A stretch of 64,000 nucleotides of DNA from Pseudomonas sp. 8O (GCF_902506495.1 NZ_LR733267.1:186001-250000); one strand, 5' to 3'; counted from the first letter of the stretch, positions 26,197-36,499 are shown. Made by a program: numbers and translations. Notes: generated by a model not told the origin, from the sequence alone.

Positions 26197-27531
26197 ATGC
26201 CCCGCGCGCGCTACAAGCAACTGGTCGATCAGTTGGCCGCCGACATCCGCTGTGGCGCGCTCGCGCCTGGCACACGCCTGCCCACACACCGCGAACTGGC
26301 CACACAGCACGGCATCGCCCTGGTCACCGCGTCACGGGTCTACACCGAGCTGCACGCCATGGGCCTGGTGAGTGGCGAAACCGGGCGCGGCACCTTCGTG
26401 CGCGAGACCAGCCTGGCGCCCGGTCACGGTATCGACCAGCCAGCGACCGAAGGCGGCATGCTCGACCTCAACTTCAACTACCCCACGCTGCCGGGGCAGG
26501 CCGACCTGCTGCGCCAGGCCCTGCGCCAGCTGGCATTGTCCGGTGATCTGGAAGCGCTGCTGCGCTATCAGCCGCATGCCGGGCGCCCCCATGAGCGGGC
26601 ATTGCTGGCCAGGCACCTGACGGATCAGGGACTCCCGGTCACGGCGCAACAGGTGCTGATCGTCAACGGCGCCCAGCACGGCCTGGCGCTGACCCTGCAG
26701 ACCCTGCTCAAACCCGGTGACGTGGTCGCGGTCGACGCCCTCACCTACCCCGGTTTCAAGGCGGCCGCCGCCGCGCGCGGCGTGGAATTGCTGGCGCTGC
26801 CCTGCGAGGCCAGCGGCCCCGATTTCGATGCCCTGGCGGCGCTGTGCAGAACGCGCCGGGTACGGGCGATCTACAGCATGCCGACCCTGCACAACCCACT
26901 GGGCTGGGTACTCGACCAGCGACAGCGCGAGCGCCTGATCGACATCGCCCGCCAGCACGACCTGCTGATCATCGAGGATGCCGCCTACGCCTTCCTGGCC
27001 AGCTCGGCACCAGCGCCACTGGCCGCCCTGGCGCCCGAACGCACGGTGCATGTGTCCGGCTTCTCGAAGAACATCGCCACCGGCCTACGGGTCGGCTACC
27101 TGACAGCGCCTGCCGTCTGGGTCGCCGCACTGGAGCGCAGCATCCGCGCCAGCACCTGGAACACCCCGGGCATCATGACGGCGCTGGTCTGCGCCTGGAT
27201 CGAAGACGGCACACTGGCCCGCCTGCAAGCGCAGAAGCGCGACGACGCCCGCTGTCGGCAAGCACTGGCTCGGCGCGTACTGGCCGGCCTGCAACCGATC
27301 GGCCATGAGGCCGGCTATTTCCTCTGGCTGCCGTTACCGGCCGAGGTGCGCGCCGATCAGGTCGTGGCGCGTCTGCTGCACGAGCAGGTGGCAGTCTCCA
27401 CCGCTGAGCCGTTCAGCACCTCGGAGCAGGTGCCTCATGCGCTGCGCCTGGCCCTTGGCTCGGTTACCCTGGCGCAACTGGAAGACGCGCTGGACAAGGT
27501 CAGGCATGCCATCGCCCATTTCGCCTATTGA
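26197..27531 (+). CDS. MocR-type PLP-dependent transcriptional regulator
   Basis: The 444-residue chimera joins a GntR winged helix (about 1-72: RYKQLVDQLAADIRCGALAPGTRLPTHRELA, GLVSGETGRGTFVRE) to a fold-type I aminotransferase domain (about 95-440). The PLP lysine is Lys291 (SGFSKNIATGLRVGY), with YSMPTLHNPLG and EDAAYAFL also conserved. MocR proteins sense amino acids or vitamin B6 via the PLP domain. The start at 26197 is the first Met; a TTG 18 bases upstream is in frame but overlaps the palindrome. Confidence 0.9.
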   Translation: MPRARYKQLVDQLAADIRCGALAPGTRLPTHRELATQHGIALVTASRVYTELHAMGLVSGETGRGTFVRETSLAPGHGIDQPATEGGMLDLNFNYPTLPGQADLLRQALRQLALSGDLEALLRYQPHAGRPHERALLARHLTDQGLPVTAQQVLIVNGAQHGLALTLQTLLKPGDVVAVDALTYPGFKAAAAARGVELLALPCEASGPDFDALAALCRTRRVRAIYSMPTLHNPLGWVLDQRQRERLIDIARQHDLLIIEDAAYAFLASSAPAPLAALAPERTVHVSGFSKNIATGLRVGYLTAPAVWVAALERSIRASTWNTPGIMTALVCAWIEDGTLARLQAQKRDDARCRQALARRVLAGLQPIGHEAGYFLWLPLPAEVRADQVVARLLHEQVAVSTAEPFSTSEQVPHALRLALGSVTLAQLEDALDKVRHAIAHFAY

Positions 27532-28349
27532 GCGACCTGACGCAGCCACTCGCTGGGACTCGCCCCCACCTTGCGGCGAAAGGCGCGGGCCAGGGCCGAG
27601 GGGCTTTCATAGCCGACCTCGTCGGCGATCAGCGCCATGGGCCGGCCCTCGCGTAGACGCTTCTGCGCCAGGCTTACACGCCAGCCCACCAGGTAATCGG
27701 CCGGCGTAGCACCGACCACGTCGTGGAAATGCGCAGCGAAACTGGCGCGCGACATGCCGGCCAGCGCCGCCAGCTCGGCCACCGACCAGCCATGCTGCGG
27801 CCTCTCGTGCAGTTGATTGAGCGCTCGCGCCAGGCGTGGCTCGGCCAGACCCGCCATCATCCCCGAGGCCAGCTCGCGGCTGTTCATCAAATGGCGCAGC
27901 AGCTGAATCACCATCAACTCGAACAAGCGGTTGAGCACCAGCTCACGCCCACAATCCTCCCCTGTCGCTTCGGCGAACAGCCAGTCCAGGCAACCGCTCA
28001 GACTCGGCAACTCGCGCAGCGGTTTGACGATGGCACCCGGCAACGACCGCGACAACGGATTGTCGATACCCCCGTCGAAGGCCAGGGTGGCGCAGACCAG
28101 TTCGGCGCCATCGGCCTCGCTGGCGCTCATCTGGTGCAGGCGCGGCCTGGCCACCAGCATCAGGCTCGGCTCTTCCAGGCGCAGCTCGCGGCCATCGCCC
28201 TCGCGAAAGTTGATGCGCCCGGCGCGTAGCAGGTGAATGTAGCCATGCGGCTCCTGCTCGCCATGGCTGCTGGTGCCGCAGAACCCACCCCGGTGAAAGG
28301 TGCTGGCGTGCAGATTGAAGTGATGCAGCAGGTTGGACAGACGATCCAT
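27525..28349 (-). CDS. AraC-family regulator with N-terminal cupin (Cupin_6)
   Basis: The 274-residue protein has a cupin-type sensor (about 1-160, with HRGGFCGTSSHG, GYIHLLRAGRINF and LMLVARPRLHQM) and two helix-turn-helices at the C-terminus (about 175-272: WSVAELAALAGMSRASFAAHF, MALIADEVGYESPSALARAFRRKVG). It probably activates the divergent AhpD-like gene at 28477. The start may be this ATG or one two codons upstream. Its 3' end overlaps the convergent MocR gene by 7 bases. Confidence 0.87.
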   Translation of the reverse strand: MDRLSNLLHHFNLHASTFHRGGFCGTSSHGEQEPHGYIHLLRAGRINFREGDGRELRLEEPSLMLVARPRLHQMSASEADGAELVCATLAFDGGIDNPLSRSLPGAIVKPLRELPSLSGCLDWLFAEATGEDCGRELVLNRLFELMVIQLLRHLMNSRELASGMMAGLAEPRLARALNQLHERPQHGWSVAELAALAGMSRASFAAHFHDVVGATPADYLVGWRVSLAQKRLREGRPMALIADEVGYESPSALARAFRRKVGASPSEWLRQVAQ

Positions 28350-28476
28350 GGTCATCTCGCACTTTTGGACGATCTGTCGCATAACATCGACGATCTGAAT
28401 CCGAAAAGCCAGCTCGACTCACTAGCATGGCTCCAGGCTTGAACAACAGGCCCTCACCCAAGACTGGAGAATCACC

Positions 28477-28995
28477 ATGACGCGCATCACCGCACTGCCC
28501 TTCGAACAAACCGCTACCAGCGCCCAGGCGCAACTGGAAGGCATCCGCAAGGGCCTCGGTTTCATCCCCAACACATTCGCCACCCTGGCCCACGCCCCGG
28601 CCGCGCTAAGCGGCTACCTGGCACTGTCCCAGGCGCTCGGCAAAGGCACACTGAACGCCAAGGCGCGCGAAGTGGTGGCACTGGCCAGCTCGCAGGTCAA
28701 CGGTTGCGAATACTGCCTGGCTGCGCACACCCTGTTCGCCGACAAGGCAGGCCTGAGCGCAGCGGATATCCGTAGCGCCCGCGATGGCGAGTTCGATGCC
28801 GTGGCGCGCCTGACCCGGCAGATCATCGACAGCCGCGGCAGCCTGAGCGATGCACAGCTGCAAGCCGCGCGCGACGCTGGGCTGACCGATGCGGCAATCG
28901 TCGAGGTGGTGGCCAACGTCGCCTTGATGACGCTGACCAACTACCTCAACAACCTGGCCGAAACCGCTGTCGACTTTCCACCCGTAGCCGTCTGA
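28477..28995 (+). CDS. carboxymuconolactone decarboxylase/AhpD-like protein
   Basis: The 172-residue helical protein carries the AhpD-like redox motif NGCEYCLAAH (Cys77, Cys80, His84). It belongs to the branch annotated as peroxidase-related or alkylhydroperoxidase-like, which reduces peroxides with external electron donors. CTGGAG precedes the ATG. The glutaredoxin gene starts 18 bases after its stop, so the two probably form a peroxide-defence operon controlled by the divergent AraC protein. Confidence 0.88.
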   Translation: MTRITALPFEQTATSAQAQLEGIRKGLGFIPNTFATLAHAPAALSGYLALSQALGKGTLNAKAREVVALASSQVNGCEYCLAAHTLFADKAGLSAADIRSARDGEFDAVARLTRQIIDSRGSLSDAQLQAARDAGLTDAAIVEVVANVALMTLTNYLNNLAETAVDFPPVAV

Positions 28996-29013
28996 CAAGA
29001 CAGGAGGTGCGCC

Positions 29014-29268
29014 ATGCAAGCCGTCACTCTTTACACCACCGGCCACTGCCCCTACTGCGTCAATGCCAAGACCCTGCTGACGCGCAAGGGCGTGACCTAC
29101 GAGGAAATCGACGTGGGCAGTTCGCCGCAGCGTCTGGCGGAAATGCTACAGCGCAGCAACCGCCGCAGCGTGCCGCAGATCTTCATCGGCGAACGCCACG
29201 TCGGCGGCTTCGATGACCTCGCCGCACTGGAACGTGGCGGCGAACTGGATGCGTTGCTGCACGCCTGA
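29014..29268 (+). CDS. grxC: glutaredoxin (GrxC type)
   Basis: The 84-residue class I glutaredoxin has CPYC (Cys12-Cys15) in HCPYCVNAK, the cis-Pro loop RSVPQIFIG and the GGFDDLAAL glutathione-binding end. It reduces disulfides with glutathione. AGGAGG precedes the ATG. It is downstream of the AhpD-like gene and may supply its electrons. Another grxC next to secB is expected elsewhere in the genome, so the symbol is by family only. Confidence 0.88.
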   Translation: MQAVTLYTTGHCPYCVNAKTLLTRKGVTYEEIDVGSSPQRLAEMLQRSNRRSVPQIFIGERHVGGFDDLAALERGGELDALLHA

Positions 29269-29458
29269 ACCTTGATGGCCGACCTTGCTGGCGGCCATCA
29301 CCCTTTCTGAGCCGACAGCTGTGCCGGCCTACTCCTTTTCGTCAAAGCGCTCGTCTTTGCCCTCATGCACCTGGCCATCGCTGCCGATACAAGAGCGGCA
29401 ACATCGGCCCGATAGGCTGAGCGTCGCCCTGCGCCCTATCTCGAAATGGAGTATTCCC

Positions 29459-31105
29459 ATGCGTCTCGACGCCCTCTCTTTGAAAACCCGCCTGATCATC
29501 GCGGTGGCGATTCCCTGCATCGCCCTGCTGCTGGTGGCGCTGACCAGCCTGAGCAGCATGTCGAGCATGCATCGGGACACTGAGGTGCTCTATCTCAATA
29601 CGGCCGCGCCGATGCGCGCCATGGCCGAGGTCGCCTCACGCATCCCGCGCATGCGTGTAGGGCTCGACATGATGCTGCTGCAGGACACTCCGCTGCGCGA
29701 CGAGCGCGGTGTGAAATCCCGCGTACAAGACGCCCGCAACGAGGACGTGCCCGGCATGCGCGAGGCGATGCGTCAGGCCGTGGCCGCCCAGGTCAACCCG
29801 GAGCGCAAGGCGCAGGCGCAGCAATTGCTCGATCAGTTCGAAGCCATGGTCAGCAACGAACTGAACCCGATGCTCGCCGCCTTCGATGCCGGCGACATGG
29901 CCAAGGCGCAGCAAATCTATCGCGATCAGTACGCCAAGACCTACGGGGTGATGCGCCAGGGCGCCAACGACCTGCTAGACGCCCTGCTCAAGCAGGCCGA
30001 GCAGCAGAACCTGCACAGCGCGCAGAGCTATGACGATGGCCTGACCCGCCAGATCGCCATCATCGCCACCGGCCTGCTGGTGTCGATCATCATTTCCTGG
30101 CTGATCGTGGTGCAGCTACGTCGCCGTGTGGCGGTGTTGCAGAGCAGCCTGGGCCAGGCCGCCGACAACCTGGCCCTGGACACCCGCATCGAATTGCACG
30201 GCCAGGACGAACTGAGCGAGATCGCCCGCAGCTTCAACCAGTTCATCGACAAGGTGCACGGCGCCATGCGCCAGCTCGCCGACAACTCGCGCCAGCTCTC
30301 GGGCATGGCGCGCGATGTGGCCGAACGCGCACGCCTTACGCAAAGCAACTGCACCGCACAAAGCGACCGCACGGTACAGGTGGCCACCGCCATCAACGAG
30401 CTGGGCTCGACCGTCAACGAGATCGCGCGCAACGCCGAGAACGCCGCAGAAGTTGCCCGCGAAGCCACCCAGCATGCCAGCGACGGCAGCGCGGTGGTCA
30501 GTCAGGCGCATCGTCAGGTCGACGCCCTCAACGGCGAACTGGAACAGGCCGCCAAGGTGATCGAGGCACTGGCCGCGCAGACCAACGCCATCAGCACCAC
30601 GCTCAACACCATTCGCAGCATTTCCGAGCAGACCAACCTGCTCGCCCTCAACGCCGCCATCGAAGCGGCGCGTGCCGGCGAACAGGGTCGTGGTTTCGCC
30701 GTGGTGGCCGACGAGGTACGCACCCTAGCCAGCCGTTCCGGCGCCTCCACCGAGGAAATCCAGCAAGTCATCGACCGCCTGCAGAACGAATCACGCTCGG
30801 CCGTCGAGGCCATGGCCAAGGGGCAACGGCAGAGCGCGCTGGTGGTGGAGTACGCGAGCAAGGCGTCGGTGGCGCTGGAGCAGATCAACAGCCATATCGG
30901 CCAGATCAGCGACCAGAACATCCAGGTCGCCACCGCCACCGAGGAACAGTCCAGCGTGGTGGAAGACATCAACCGCAACATCGTCGACATCAACGAGCTG
31001 ACCGTCGGCACCACCCATATCGCCGATCAGCTCAACCAGGCCAGCAGCGATTTGCAGGCGCTGTCGACCCAGCTCGATGGCCTGGTCGGACGTTTCCGGT
31101 TGTAA
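29459..31105 (+). CDS. methyl-accepting chemotaxis protein
   Basis: From the ATG at 29459 (TGGAG upstream) the receptor has 548 residues: membrane helix 1 (about 12-34), a periplasmic four-helix-bundle-type ligand domain (about 35-195), membrane helix 2 (about 196-218), HAMP (about 220-272) and a cytoplasmic signalling domain whose hairpin tip [20 protein letters not shown] is at about 388-408. Its C-terminus has no CheR-tethering pentapeptide. The ligand is unknown. It is monocistronic, followed by a hairpin at 31121. Confidence 0.92.
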   Translation: MRLDALSLKTRLIIAVAIPCIALLLVALTSLSSMSSMHRDTEVLYLNTAAPMRAMAEVASRIPRMRVGLDMMLLQDTPLRDERGVKSRVQDARNEDVPGMREAMRQAVAAQVNPERKAQAQQLLDQFEAMVSNELNPMLAAFDAGDMAKAQQIYRDQYAKTYGVMRQGANDLLDALLKQAEQQNLHSAQSYDDGLTRQIAIIATGLLVSIIISWLIVVQLRRRVAVLQSSLGQAADNLALDTRIELHGQDELSEIARSFNQFIDKVHGAMRQLADNSRQLSGMARDVAERARLTQSNCTAQSDRTVQVATAINELGSTVNEIARNAENAAEVAREATQHASDGSAVVSQAHRQVDALNGELEQAAKVIEALAAQTNAISTTLNTIRSISEQTNLLALNAAIEAARAGEQGRGFAVVADEVRTLASRSGASTEEIQQVIDRLQNESRSAVEAMAKGQRQSALVVEYASKASVALEQINSHIGQISDQNIQVATATEEQSSVVEDINRNIVDINELTVGTTHIADQLNQASSDLQALSTQLDGLVGRFRL

Positions 31106-31120
31106 CCCCTCAAACCACTC

Positions 31121-31137
31121 GGTGCGCACGGCGCACC
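31121..31137. terminator. short hairpin after the chemoreceptor gene
   Basis: GGTGCGC-ACG-GCGCACC is a perfect 7-bp stem in the 63-base gap between convergent genes, with no T-run. A related GGTCGGACGCCGTGCACACC follows. Confidence 0.4.
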
Positions 31138-31168
31138 CTACGGTCGGACGCCGTGCACACCGAGCCAT

Positions 31169-32614
31169 CTACAAGTCTTCGTCGATGCGCTCGCGCAAAT
31201 AGGCGTAGAAGGGGTTGGACGTCATACGCTGCAAACTATCGAGCCCCACCACCAACACGCCGTGCTCACCGCGCGGTGCCAGCGTGCCAAGGGCCACGCC
31301 GTAGAACTCCTCGGCGGTCGGTTCGCTGCCATACAGCGGATCGTCAGGCGGGAACGGCAATGCGACGTGCGACAGCGAGAACAGCTGGCTCGGGTACTCG
31401 ACATTCAATGGCGCCGCCACCGCCTCACGCTCGCCAGCAGCAATTCGCCGCGCCTCGACCTGACGACCACCGTTCTGCGCAACGCCGACCACGGTCAGGT
31501 CGTAATCACGCTCGGCCGGCGGCAGCAGTTGCTCCAGCAAGCCACTCATGTCCGGTCGCAGCAACGAGCCGATGGCCTGCGAGCGGTTGATGTCGAAGAT
31601 CACCAGCTCGCTGCCGTTAGCCGGCAGACGCTCGAACAGGTCATGCACCACGGCCGGCGTGCTCACCGTGCTGTCGGCCAACGACTGGAAGGCCAGCACC
31701 GGCGGCAATCGTGACAGACGGCCATCGGCCTCGGCAGCATCGAAGGCGTCTTGCACCTCGCTGGTCAGCTCATAGGTCTGCCGCGCTGCATGCACCGGAA
31801 AGGAGTTGTACTTGAACGGGTTGAACTCCGGCAGCACATTCATCCAGGCCGACTTGGCGAAAGCAGGCAGCAACGCAGGCAGGGCCGCCAGCCCGGCGTA
31901 ACGGGCGTAGCTGGTGACGCCAATCATCGGCGAGATCAGCACCAGACGCTGTGGCATGGCCAGGCTCTGGTCCTCCAGCGCAGCCAGGCTGTAGCGCAAC
32001 GCCAGCGCCCCGCCATTGGAATAGCCGAGCAGATACAGCGGCCCATCAGGCACCTGGCGCCGCGCTTCGCGAACGGCCAAGCGCGTGGCAGCCAGCCATT
32101 GCTCCCAGTGCGCAGCGGTGAGCGCCGCCGGCACCGTGCCGTGGCCAGGCATGCGCGGCACCACGGCGAGCAGGCCCTGCTCACTGAGGTGCCGGGCGAT
32201 ATGGCGCAGGCTGTAGGGCGAGTCGGTCAGACCATGCAGCAACACCACCACGCCACGCGCCGGGCCTGACGGCTGCAGGATGAAGGAGCGGTTCCAGTCG
32301 CGCGGCAGATTGCCGGGGTAGACCGGGCTATCGCTGGAATAACGGCTGTATGCGGCGCTGCCGGCGGCCGTGACCGGCTCGATCAGTTCACGCTGCAGGT
32401 GCTCGAACAGGGCCGCCTCGGCAGCCAGGTAGGCCTGCCAGTCGCCCGCATCCAGCTCGTCGACCTCAAGCTCCTGTGGCACCAGGCGATGCCAGGGCTC
32501 CAGCTCGGGCAAAGCCGACAGCCCGGCGATACGAATGCCGAGCAAGACCACCACGATCAACAACACCACCACCAGCGTCCAGGCCATCACGTTGCGCATG
32601 CGCGGTAAACGCAT
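31169..32614 (-). CDS. membrane-anchored alpha/beta hydrolase (lipase/esterase-like)
   Basis: The 481-residue protein has one N-terminal membrane helix (about 10-29), then an alpha/beta hydrolase core with oxyanion segment LLHGLTDSPYSLR (126-138) and nucleophile Ser199 in GYSNGG. RMPGHGT and LAFQSLADSTVS (Asp candidate) are also visible. It is longer than simple esterases because of a C-terminal extension of about 150 residues. GGGAGG precedes the ATG at 32614. An upstream in-frame extension to 32827 crosses a repeat word and is rejected. The substrate is unknown. Confidence 0.82.
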   Translation of the reverse strand: MRLPRMRNVMAWTLVVVLLIVVVLLGIRIAGLSALPELEPWHRLVPQELEVDELDAGDWQAYLAAEAALFEHLQRELIEPVTAAGSAAYSRYSSDSPVYPGNLPRDWNRSFILQPSGPARGVVVLLHGLTDSPYSLRHIARHLSEQGLLAVVPRMPGHGTVPAALTAAHWEQWLAATRLAVREARRQVPDGPLYLLGYSNGGALALRYSLAALEDQSLAMPQRLVLISPMIGVTSYARYAGLAALPALLPAFAKSAWMNVLPEFNPFKYNSFPVHAARQTYELTSEVQDAFDAAEADGRLSRLPPVLAFQSLADSTVSTPAVVHDLFERLPANGSELVIFDINRSQAIGSLLRPDMSGLLEQLLPPAERDYDLTVVGVAQNGGRQVEARRIAAGEREAVAAPLNVEYPSQLFSLSHVALPFPPDDPLYGSEPTAEEFYGVALGTLAPRGEHGVLVVGLDSLQRMTSNPFYAYLRERIDEDL

Positions 32615-32847
32615 CAAGCGCCTCCCTCGAAATATCTGGCCGAGAAAATCCGTCCCGGCGACCGGCTCAGGGACTTTAGTGCAAAGCTGCTGCTGGCCAC
32701 CACTGGGATTGCTTTTGTGCAACGAGCCAACCAGCACGACATCTGAAGCGATGTAGGCGCTTGCGCGGCGAAAATCGCGACTGCGACTGTATGGATGCAG
32801 GAGGTAGAGCGACGAGAGCTGCCCCACAGAGTGGAGCAGCAGCCTGA

Positions 32848-33210
32848 TCAGCCCGCCGCAACGTAGAGCGGCGAGGCGGCCAAGTACAGCATGGCCAGCA
32901 GAACGACCAGCGTCAGTGCGTTGAGTTGAATCCGCCGGACCTTGCCAAGGCCGGCAAACTCCTTGGCAACACTCAACACGAAGACGACCCCGACCACCAG
33001 CATTGCCGACATGGAAACCAAGGTGTCAGCAAGCCAGCTGTTCATCAGTCGCTCGCTGCCAGGGTAGAGCTCCTGGCTGATCGCCATATAGCTTGGCCTG
33101 GCGCTGACCATGCCCCAGTACGCAGCCAGGGTGATCAGTTGCAACAGCAGTAGAAGCAGATTGCACAGGGTCTTCAAACGCGGGAAACGACCCGGATCGC
33201 GATTAGCCAC
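32848..33210 (-). CDS. hypothetical membrane protein, three helices
   Basis: The 120-residue protein has hydrophobic helices at about 15-35, 62-82 and 96-116 and a basic N-terminus. I do not recognise a family. Its start overlaps the stop of the upstream gene (33203-33670) by 8 bases, so the two are translationally coupled and probably work together. Confidence 0.65.
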   Translation of the reverse strand: MANRDPGRFPRLKTLCNLLLLLLQLITLAAYWGMVSARPSYMAISQELYPGSERLMNSWLADTLVSMSAMLVVGVVFVLSVAKEFAGLGKVRRIQLNALTLVVLLAMLYLAASPLYVAAG

Positions 33211-33670
33211 AGAGCATGCTCCCGCTCCGGGTCTGCCCCATCATGTCCTTGATCACGCCGCGTACCTTGGTATCGGCCAACTGTCCGCCGTTCGACTCGA
33301 CCTGCACCCGGCTGAGGGAAAAATGGGCCTCGTTGTTGGCGTCGTAAATGGTGAAGGCGACGTCCACGCTGCCACTGAACAGCAACGTACCCTTGAGCTC
33401 GATTTCCCCCAACTTGCCGACCAGCGATGAACGACTGCACAACCAGGCATGCTTGCTGACGTCGATTTTCATCCAGGCAGTTTCGATATGACCGGCGATC
33501 AGCGTGCCGCTGTTACCGCCGATCTCAGGCCCGGTAGCGATACCGAACACCTGCGGCTTCTCGGCACTCGAGCGTCTGAGTTGTATGTAGACGCCACTGA
33601 ACAGATTGAAACCAATGCTGGTCTTGGGGATGGCCGCGCCGACGCCGCTGGCCAGGATCTTCATTTCCAT
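33203..33670 (-). CDS. hypothetical protein, beta-rich
   Basis: The 155-residue protein has no signal peptide and a beta-strand-rich pattern (FNLFSGVYIQLRR, TLIAGHIETAWMKIDV, GTLLFSGSVDVAFTIYDA). The family is not recognised. It is encoded just upstream of, and overlapping with, a small three-helix membrane protein, which suggests a two-component envelope or protein-protection pair (guess). The 227-base gap upstream contains only the divergent promoter region. Confidence 0.65.
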   Translation of the reverse strand: MEMKILASGVGAAIPKTSIGFNLFSGVYIQLRRSSAEKPQVFGIATGPEIGGNSGTLIAGHIETAWMKIDVSKHAWLCSRSSLVGKLGEIELKGTLLFSGSVDVAFTIYDANNEAHFSLSRVQVESNGGQLADTKVRGVIKDMMGQTRSGSMLCG

Positions 33671-33897
33671 TACATGTTCCCTATGTATAGGTGGATCAGC
33701 TGCAAAGCATGAATCAATACGGCCTGCTTTGCCATGAACGAGTACACAAACGGGCGCTCATGAGCCGCTCAGCGCTTCTGACCATCCGAGTCGGTATTGG
33801 TGCAGTGCGATCAGCAGACTGCGTTATCTGGGAGCCGCTCAGATGCACCATGTCAACTGAGCAGGCAGCCAACGAGCACCGCTGCTAGGCTGCGCGC

Positions 33898-34452
33898 ATG
33901 AATTTCGCCGCTCAACTACAGATACTCATTGTCACCGACCTACAGCGCCTGCGTATCCTGCAGCAGGTGCGCGAGCTCGACCTGCCCGACTGCTGGGTCG
34001 CTGCAGGTTTCGTGCGCAGCGCGGTGTGGGATCACTTGCACCAACGCACGCCATCTCCGCTGCCGGAAGACATCGACGTGATCTGGTTCGACTGCGCCCA
34101 TACCTCTCAGGAACGCGATGCAGAACTGGAAGCGACTCTGCGCGGCGGCAACGGTGACTTGCAGTGGTCGGTGAAGAATCAGGCGCGCATGCATCTGCGC
34201 AATGGCGATGCGCCTTACGCCTCGGCTACCGAAGCGATGCGGCATTGGCCGGAAACCGCGACGGCGCTGGCCGTAAGGCTCGATGAAAACGACAGGGTCG
34301 AGGTTGCCGCACCACTCGGTCTGGAGGATCTGTTCGGCCTTATCGTGCGCCCGGCCGGACGCTTTCAGAACGAGAAACGGCGGATCTACCAGCAGCGGCT
34401 ACATGACAAGAACTGGCTGGCAACCTGGCCGAAGTTGAAGGTGCTCCCGTAG
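33898..34452 (+). CDS. nucleotidyltransferase-like protein (DUF925/NTP_transf_6)
   Basis: The 184-residue protein has the WVAAGFVRSAVWDHLH segment followed by PEDIDVIWFD, the Gly/Arg helix and Asp pair of this nucleotidyltransferase-like family, and the typical GLEDLFGLIVRP and NWLATWPKLKV end. Members are often annotated as nucleotidyltransferase family proteins; the substrate is unknown. It is monocistronic and followed by a perfect hairpin. Confidence 0.82.
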   Translation: MNFAAQLQILIVTDLQRLRILQQVRELDLPDCWVAAGFVRSAVWDHLHQRTPSPLPEDIDVIWFDCAHTSQERDAELEATLRGGNGDLQWSVKNQARMHLRNGDAPYASATEAMRHWPETATALAVRLDENDRVEVAAPLGLEDLFGLIVRPAGRFQNEKRRIYQQRLHDKNWLATWPKLKVLP

Positions 34453-34480
34453 GGTGGATCACGCTTCATCGATCCACCCT
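34451..34480. terminator. perfect 10-bp hairpin (AGGGTGGATC/GATCCACCCT)
   Basis: The arms are separated by 10 bases and start at the stop codon of the preceding gene. A third AGGGTGGAT-like copy in reverse (ATCCACCCT) follows at about 34502. It is probably a transcription end and also a dispersed repeat word. Confidence 0.5.
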
Positions 34481-34580
34481 GTAGTGGATCTAAAGAGCGA
34501 CATCCACCCTAAGATAGAAACACCGTGGCAGGGGCTTGCGCGGCGACAATCGCGGCTCAAGCCCCCTACCACAACACCGG

Positions 34581-35537
34581 TCAGATGCCGGCGACCACCG
34601 CGCAGAAGCCCGGCGCGCTGGCGGCGAACTGGCTGCACAGGTGATTGATGGAGGTCACCAGTACCTGCTCGGGCGAGGAGATGAAATCCACCGACATCAT
34701 CACGCTGAGCATGGTGATGGTGACGATGGAGAAGGTGAACAGCTTGCGCGCCCACACCCGATCATCGACCGCCTTGTAGCCCGATACGCCCATCCATAGC
34801 CAGTAGGCACCGCTCAGCGCGGCGACCACGAAGTAGCTGTAGCCGGCGTAGCCGCTGAGTGTCAGCATCAGGGTCGCGACTACGAAGGCAGCGATGTACA
34901 GCACGATCTGCCGCTTGGCCGCCGAAATCCCCTTGATGACCGGCAGCACCGGGATGTTCGCGGCCTGGTAGTCATTGAAACGGAAGATGGCGATGGCATA
35001 GGAATGCGGCATCTGCCACAGGCTGAAGATCAACAACAGGATGGCGGCGCCAGCATCGAACTCGTTGCTCACTGCGCAGTAGCCGACCACGGGCGGTGCC
35101 GCCCCGGACAGGCTGCCGACCAGAGTGCCGTACACCGAGCCGCGCTTGAGCCACAGGCTGTAGAGGCCGACGTAGACCACAAAGCCCATCAGCACCAGCA
35201 TCACGGCCAGGGTGTTGGTGGCGACGTACAGCAAGGCCACCCCCACCACCCCGAGCACGCAGGCATAGACGATGGCGTGCGCAGGCGATACCAGCCCCTG
35301 CGCCAGCACCCGGTTACGGGTGCGCTCCATCTTCTGGTCGATGTCCCGATCGATGTAGTTGTTGAACACGCAGCCTGAGGCGATCACCAGCGAAACACCC
35401 AGTGCTGTCGCAAGGTAAAGCGCCAGGTTCGCATCGCCACGCGAAGCCAGGAAGAAACCGCCCGTCACGGAAATCAGATTGCCGAAGACGATGCCCGGCT
35501 TGGCGAGGTTGAGGTACTGCTTCAGGAGCGCCAGCAT
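34581..35537 (-). CDS. cyoE: protohaem IX farnesyltransferase (haem O synthase)
   Basis: The 318-residue UbiA-superfamily prenyltransferase has nine hydrophobic helices and the polyprenyl-diphosphate motif [18 protein letters not shown]. It converts haem B to haem O for the bo3 oxidase encoded upstream. The ATG at 35537 overlaps the cyoD stop (TGATG), showing coupling. It is the last gene of cyoABCDE. The closing residues run to the stop at 34581. Confidence 0.93.
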   Translation of the reverse strand: MLALLKQYLNLAKPGIVFGNLISVTGGFFLASRGDANLALYLATALGVSLVIASGCVFNNYIDRDIDQKMERTRNRVLAQGLVSPAHAIVYACVLGVVGVALLYVATNTLAVMLVLMGFVVYVGLYSLWLKRGSVYGTLVGSLSGAAPPVVGYCAVSNEFDAGAAILLLIFSLWQMPHSYAIAIFRFNDYQAANIPVLPVIKGISAAKRQIVLYIAAFVVATLMLTLSGYAGYSYFVVAALSGAYWLWMGVSGYKAVDDRVWARKLFTFSIVTITMLSVMMSVDFISSPEQVLVTSINHLCSQFAASAPGFCAVVAGI

Positions 35538-35872
35538 CAGTTGATCATCATGTGATAGTGCATGCTCCACATGATCCAGACCGACAGGCCGACCACGAAC
35601 GCGATGATCAGCACGGTGAAGATCATCGAAACGACGTTCCAGCGCCCCTCCTCATCGGTCTTCATGTGCAGGAAGTACACGAGGTGGACGAGCACCTGCG
35701 CCAGGCCGAAGAGCACCACGGTGATCAGCGTCGCGCCACGGCTCAGACCCAGCACGTCAGGATGCATGACCAGCATGAAGGGGATCACGGTAAGGATCAC
35801 CGACAGGATGAAACCGCTCAGGTAATCCTTGAAGCCCACGGCGTGGGCGGCGTGATTGTCTTGGTGAGCCAT
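35537..35872 (-). CDS. cyoD: cytochrome bo3 ubiquinol oxidase subunit IV
   Basis: The 111-residue protein has three membrane helices and the conserved [13 protein letters not shown] and [11 protein letters not shown] segments. It helps assembly of the CuB site in subunit I. It begins one base after the cyoC stop and overlaps the cyoE start. Confidence 0.93.
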   Translation of the reverse strand: MAHQDNHAAHAVGFKDYLSGFILSVILTVIPFMLVMHPDVLGLSRGATLITVVLFGLAQVLVHLVYFLHMKTDEEGRWNVVSMIFTVLIIAFVVGLSVWIMWSMHYHMMIN

Positions 35873-36499
35873 TTACAGCACCCCCATCAGGTAGACGACG
35901 GTAAACACGCAGATCCACACCACGTCGAGGAAGTGCCAGAACAGACTGAGCAGCCCGACGCGGGTCTTGTTGGTGTCGGTCAGGCCACGGCTGCCGACCT
36001 GGAACATCAGCACCAGCATCCACAGCAAACCGGCACTGACGTGCAGGCCGTGGGTGCCGACCAGGGTGAAGAACGCCGACCAGTAGGCGCTGACCTGTGG
36101 CCCGGCACCTTCATGGATCAGATGACGGAACTCGTACAGCTCGATGCTGATGAAAGCCGCACCGAACAGGAAGGTGATGCCCAGCCAGCGCAGCACCGCG
36201 CCCTTGTCGCCACGGTAGGTGGCGAGCATGGCCATGCCGTAGGTGATACTGGAGAACAGCAGGGCGAAGGTTTCCACCAGCACCAGGTGCAGGCCCGGCC
36301 TGAGCATTTCCTTGGCGGTGGGGCCACCGGCGAAGGAATTGCTGAGTACCGCGAAGGTGGCGAACACCGTGGCGAAGATCAGCAGGTCGGTCATCAGGTA
36401 AACCCAGAAGCCGAACAGCTTGATGCCACTGCTGTCGTGGTGGTGCTCATGGCCGTGGCCATGAGCGTCGTTTGGATAGTGGGGTTCGTAAGCGGTCAT
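35873..36499 (-). CDS. cyoC: cytochrome bo3 ubiquinol oxidase subunit III
   Basis: The 208-residue protein has five membrane helices; the His-rich N-terminus ([10 protein letters not shown]) and [47 protein letters not shown] are diagnostic. The start at 36499 lies after the cyoB stop; a longer frame back to 36655 is only overlap with cyoB. Confidence 0.93.
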   Translation of the reverse strand: MTAYEPHYPNDAHGHGHEHHHDSSGIKLFGFWVYLMTDLLIFATVFATFAVLSNSFAGGPTAKEMLRPGLHLVLVETFALLFSSITYGMAMLATYRGDKGAVLRWLGITFLFGAAFISIELYEFRHLIHEGAGPQVSAYWSAFFTLVGTHGLHVSAGLLWMLVLMFQVGSRGLTDTNKTRVGLLSLFWHFLDVVWICVFTVVYLMGVL

